From the NCBI GenBank assembly GCA_025352485.1, contig JANXTJ010000257.1, positions 1 to 6,215 on the forward strand: a stretch of DNA of 6,215 nt. Reading direction: 5' to 3'. A model generated the notes under the pieces. The model ran no database searches. It was not told the origin of the DNA and saw only the letters and a list, made by a program, of their open reading frames with translations. The first letter of the stretch is position 1. Each line of letters begins with the position of its first letter. The translations under genes were made by a program, and so were the position numbers. Source of the DNA: Salinibacterium sp. (lineage in GTDB: Bacteria > Actinomycetota > Actinomycetes > Actinomycetales > Microbacteriaceae). Positions 5,514 through 6,215 of this stretch are shown here, piece by piece.

Positions 5514-6215
5514 ATGACCGAGCAGCGACCCGCCAACCCCACCGAGGGCAAACTCGCCTACGACCTCGACCGGGCGCACGTCTTTCACTCCTGGTCGGCG
5601 CAGGGCGCCCTCACGCCGCTGGTGATTGCCGGAGGTTCGGGCAGCCACGTCTGGGACTACGACGGTAAGGACTATCTCGACTTCTCCAGCCAGCTCGTCA
5701 ACACCAACATTGGGCACCAGCATCCCGCCGTGGTCGCCGCGATCAAGGCGCAGGCAGACACCCTCACGACGGTCGCTCCTGCCACCGCAAACGTGATGCG
5801 TGGCGAGGCCGCCAAACGCATCATCACCAAGGCAGACGCCCATTTCAACAAGGTGTTCTTCACCAACGGCGGTGCGGATGCCAACGAGAATGCCATCAGG
5901 ATGGCGCGGCTCACGACCGGTCGCGACAAGGTGCTCTCGACCTATCGTTCGTACCACGGCAACACCGGGGCCGCGATCGTCGCGACCGGCGACTGGCGCC
6001 GCATTCCCAATGAGTACTCGCGCGGACATGCACACTTCTTCGGGCCATTCTTCTACCGCTCCGAATTCTGGGCGACGACGCCAGAGCAGGAAACCGAGCG
6101 GGCGCTGCAGCACCTCGAGCACGTCATCGTCGGTGAGGGGGCGAGCTCGATCGCCGCGATCCTGATGGAGACCGTTCCGGGCACTGCTGGCGTTCTGGTG
6201 CCGCCGCCCGGCTAT
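5514..6215 (+). CDS. Class III PLP aminotransferase, partial (N-terminal half); candidate beta-alanine/beta-aminoisobutyrate transaminase
   Basis: Cytoplasmic fold-type I, class III aminotransferase. The 234 codons present run open to the window edge; family members are about 430-460 residues, so the Schiff-base Lys lies outside. Visible features are VWDYDGKDYLDFSSQLVNTN (46-65) and GHQHPAVVAAI (67-77), both typical of omega-amino-acid transaminases; the PLP-phosphate loop FTNGGADANENAIRMAR (116-132); the cofactor-stacking SYHGNT (146-151, Tyr147); and LMETVPGTAGVLVPPPGY (217-234), leading toward the cofactor Asp. HVFHSWSAQ near the start recalls taurine:pyruvate aminotransferases. Context, downstream of enzymes that would yield beta-alanine or beta-aminoisobutyrate, suggests transfer to pyruvate or 2-oxoglutarate, giving malonate or methylmalonate semialdehyde. 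Specificity is inference; taurine, GABA or another omega-amino acid remain possible. Start is ATG 5514 with its own ribosome binding site. Confidence 0.87.
   Translation, partial: MTEQRPANPTEGKLAYDLDRAHVFHSWSAQGALTPLVIAGGSGSHVWDYDGKDYLDFSSQLVNTNIGHQHPAVVAAIKAQADTLTTVAPATANVMRGEAAKRIITKADAHFNKVFFTNGGADANENAIRMARLTTGRDKVLSTYRSYHGNTGAAIVATGDWRRIPNEYSRGHAHFFGPFFYRSEFWATTPEQETERALQHLEHVIVGEGASSIAAILMETVPGTAGVLVPPPGY

Noticed and set aside
5397..6122. Leftward 241-codon frame opposite the aminotransferase
   Set aside because: It is antisense to a motif-bearing class III aminotransferase and also covers the LLM end and the hairpin; no recognisable domain or ribosome binding site.

Overview
The window looks like the chromosome of a high-GC actinobacterium. 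Third codon positions are strongly G/C biased, and GTG and TTG serve as starts. The proteins read most like those of Microbacteriaceae (marine or cold-living relatives of Salinibacterium/Leifsonia type); this family-level placement is inference from recalled sequence resemblance, not a search. No RNA gene, insertion sequence, CRISPR array or phage-type gene is visible.

Layout: two divergent transcription units share a 204-bp intergenic region (1910-2113). Leftward runs an ABC importer: a lipoprotein substrate-binding protein (941-1909, TTG start) overlapping by 11 bp a FecCD-type permease (951 down to 1, cut by the window edge); the ATPase is presumably just outside. Rightward runs a compact catabolic operon: a nitrilase-superfamily beta-ureidopropionase/N-carbamoyl amidase (2114-2962), a dihydropyrimidinase/hydantoinase (2971-4407), an LLM-class oxidoreductase of the Mer-like, probably F420-dependent type (4421-5446), and a class III PLP aminotransferase cut by the right edge (5514-6215). 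Gaps are 8, 13 and 67 bp; the last holds a strong hairpin.

How the genes could work together: dihydropyrimidinase opens dihydrouracil or dihydrothymine, the amidase removes the carbamoyl group as CO2 and ammonia, and the aminotransferase would move the amino group of beta-alanine or beta-aminoisobutyrate to a keto acid. The usual first enzyme, an NAD(P)H-dependent dihydropyrimidine dehydrogenase, is absent from the window. The LLM oxidoreductase sits in its place, suggesting a deazaflavin (F420H2)-dependent reduction of the pyrimidine ring. The divergent importer, at first sight a siderophore or cobalamin system, resembles the actinobacterial cassette proposed to import F420-0, the F420 precursor lacking its glutamate tail. 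The window may therefore pair a cofactor-salvage importer with a catabolic operon that uses the cofactor. The enzyme families are well supported by motifs; the F420 link and the pyrimidine-reductase role are inference.
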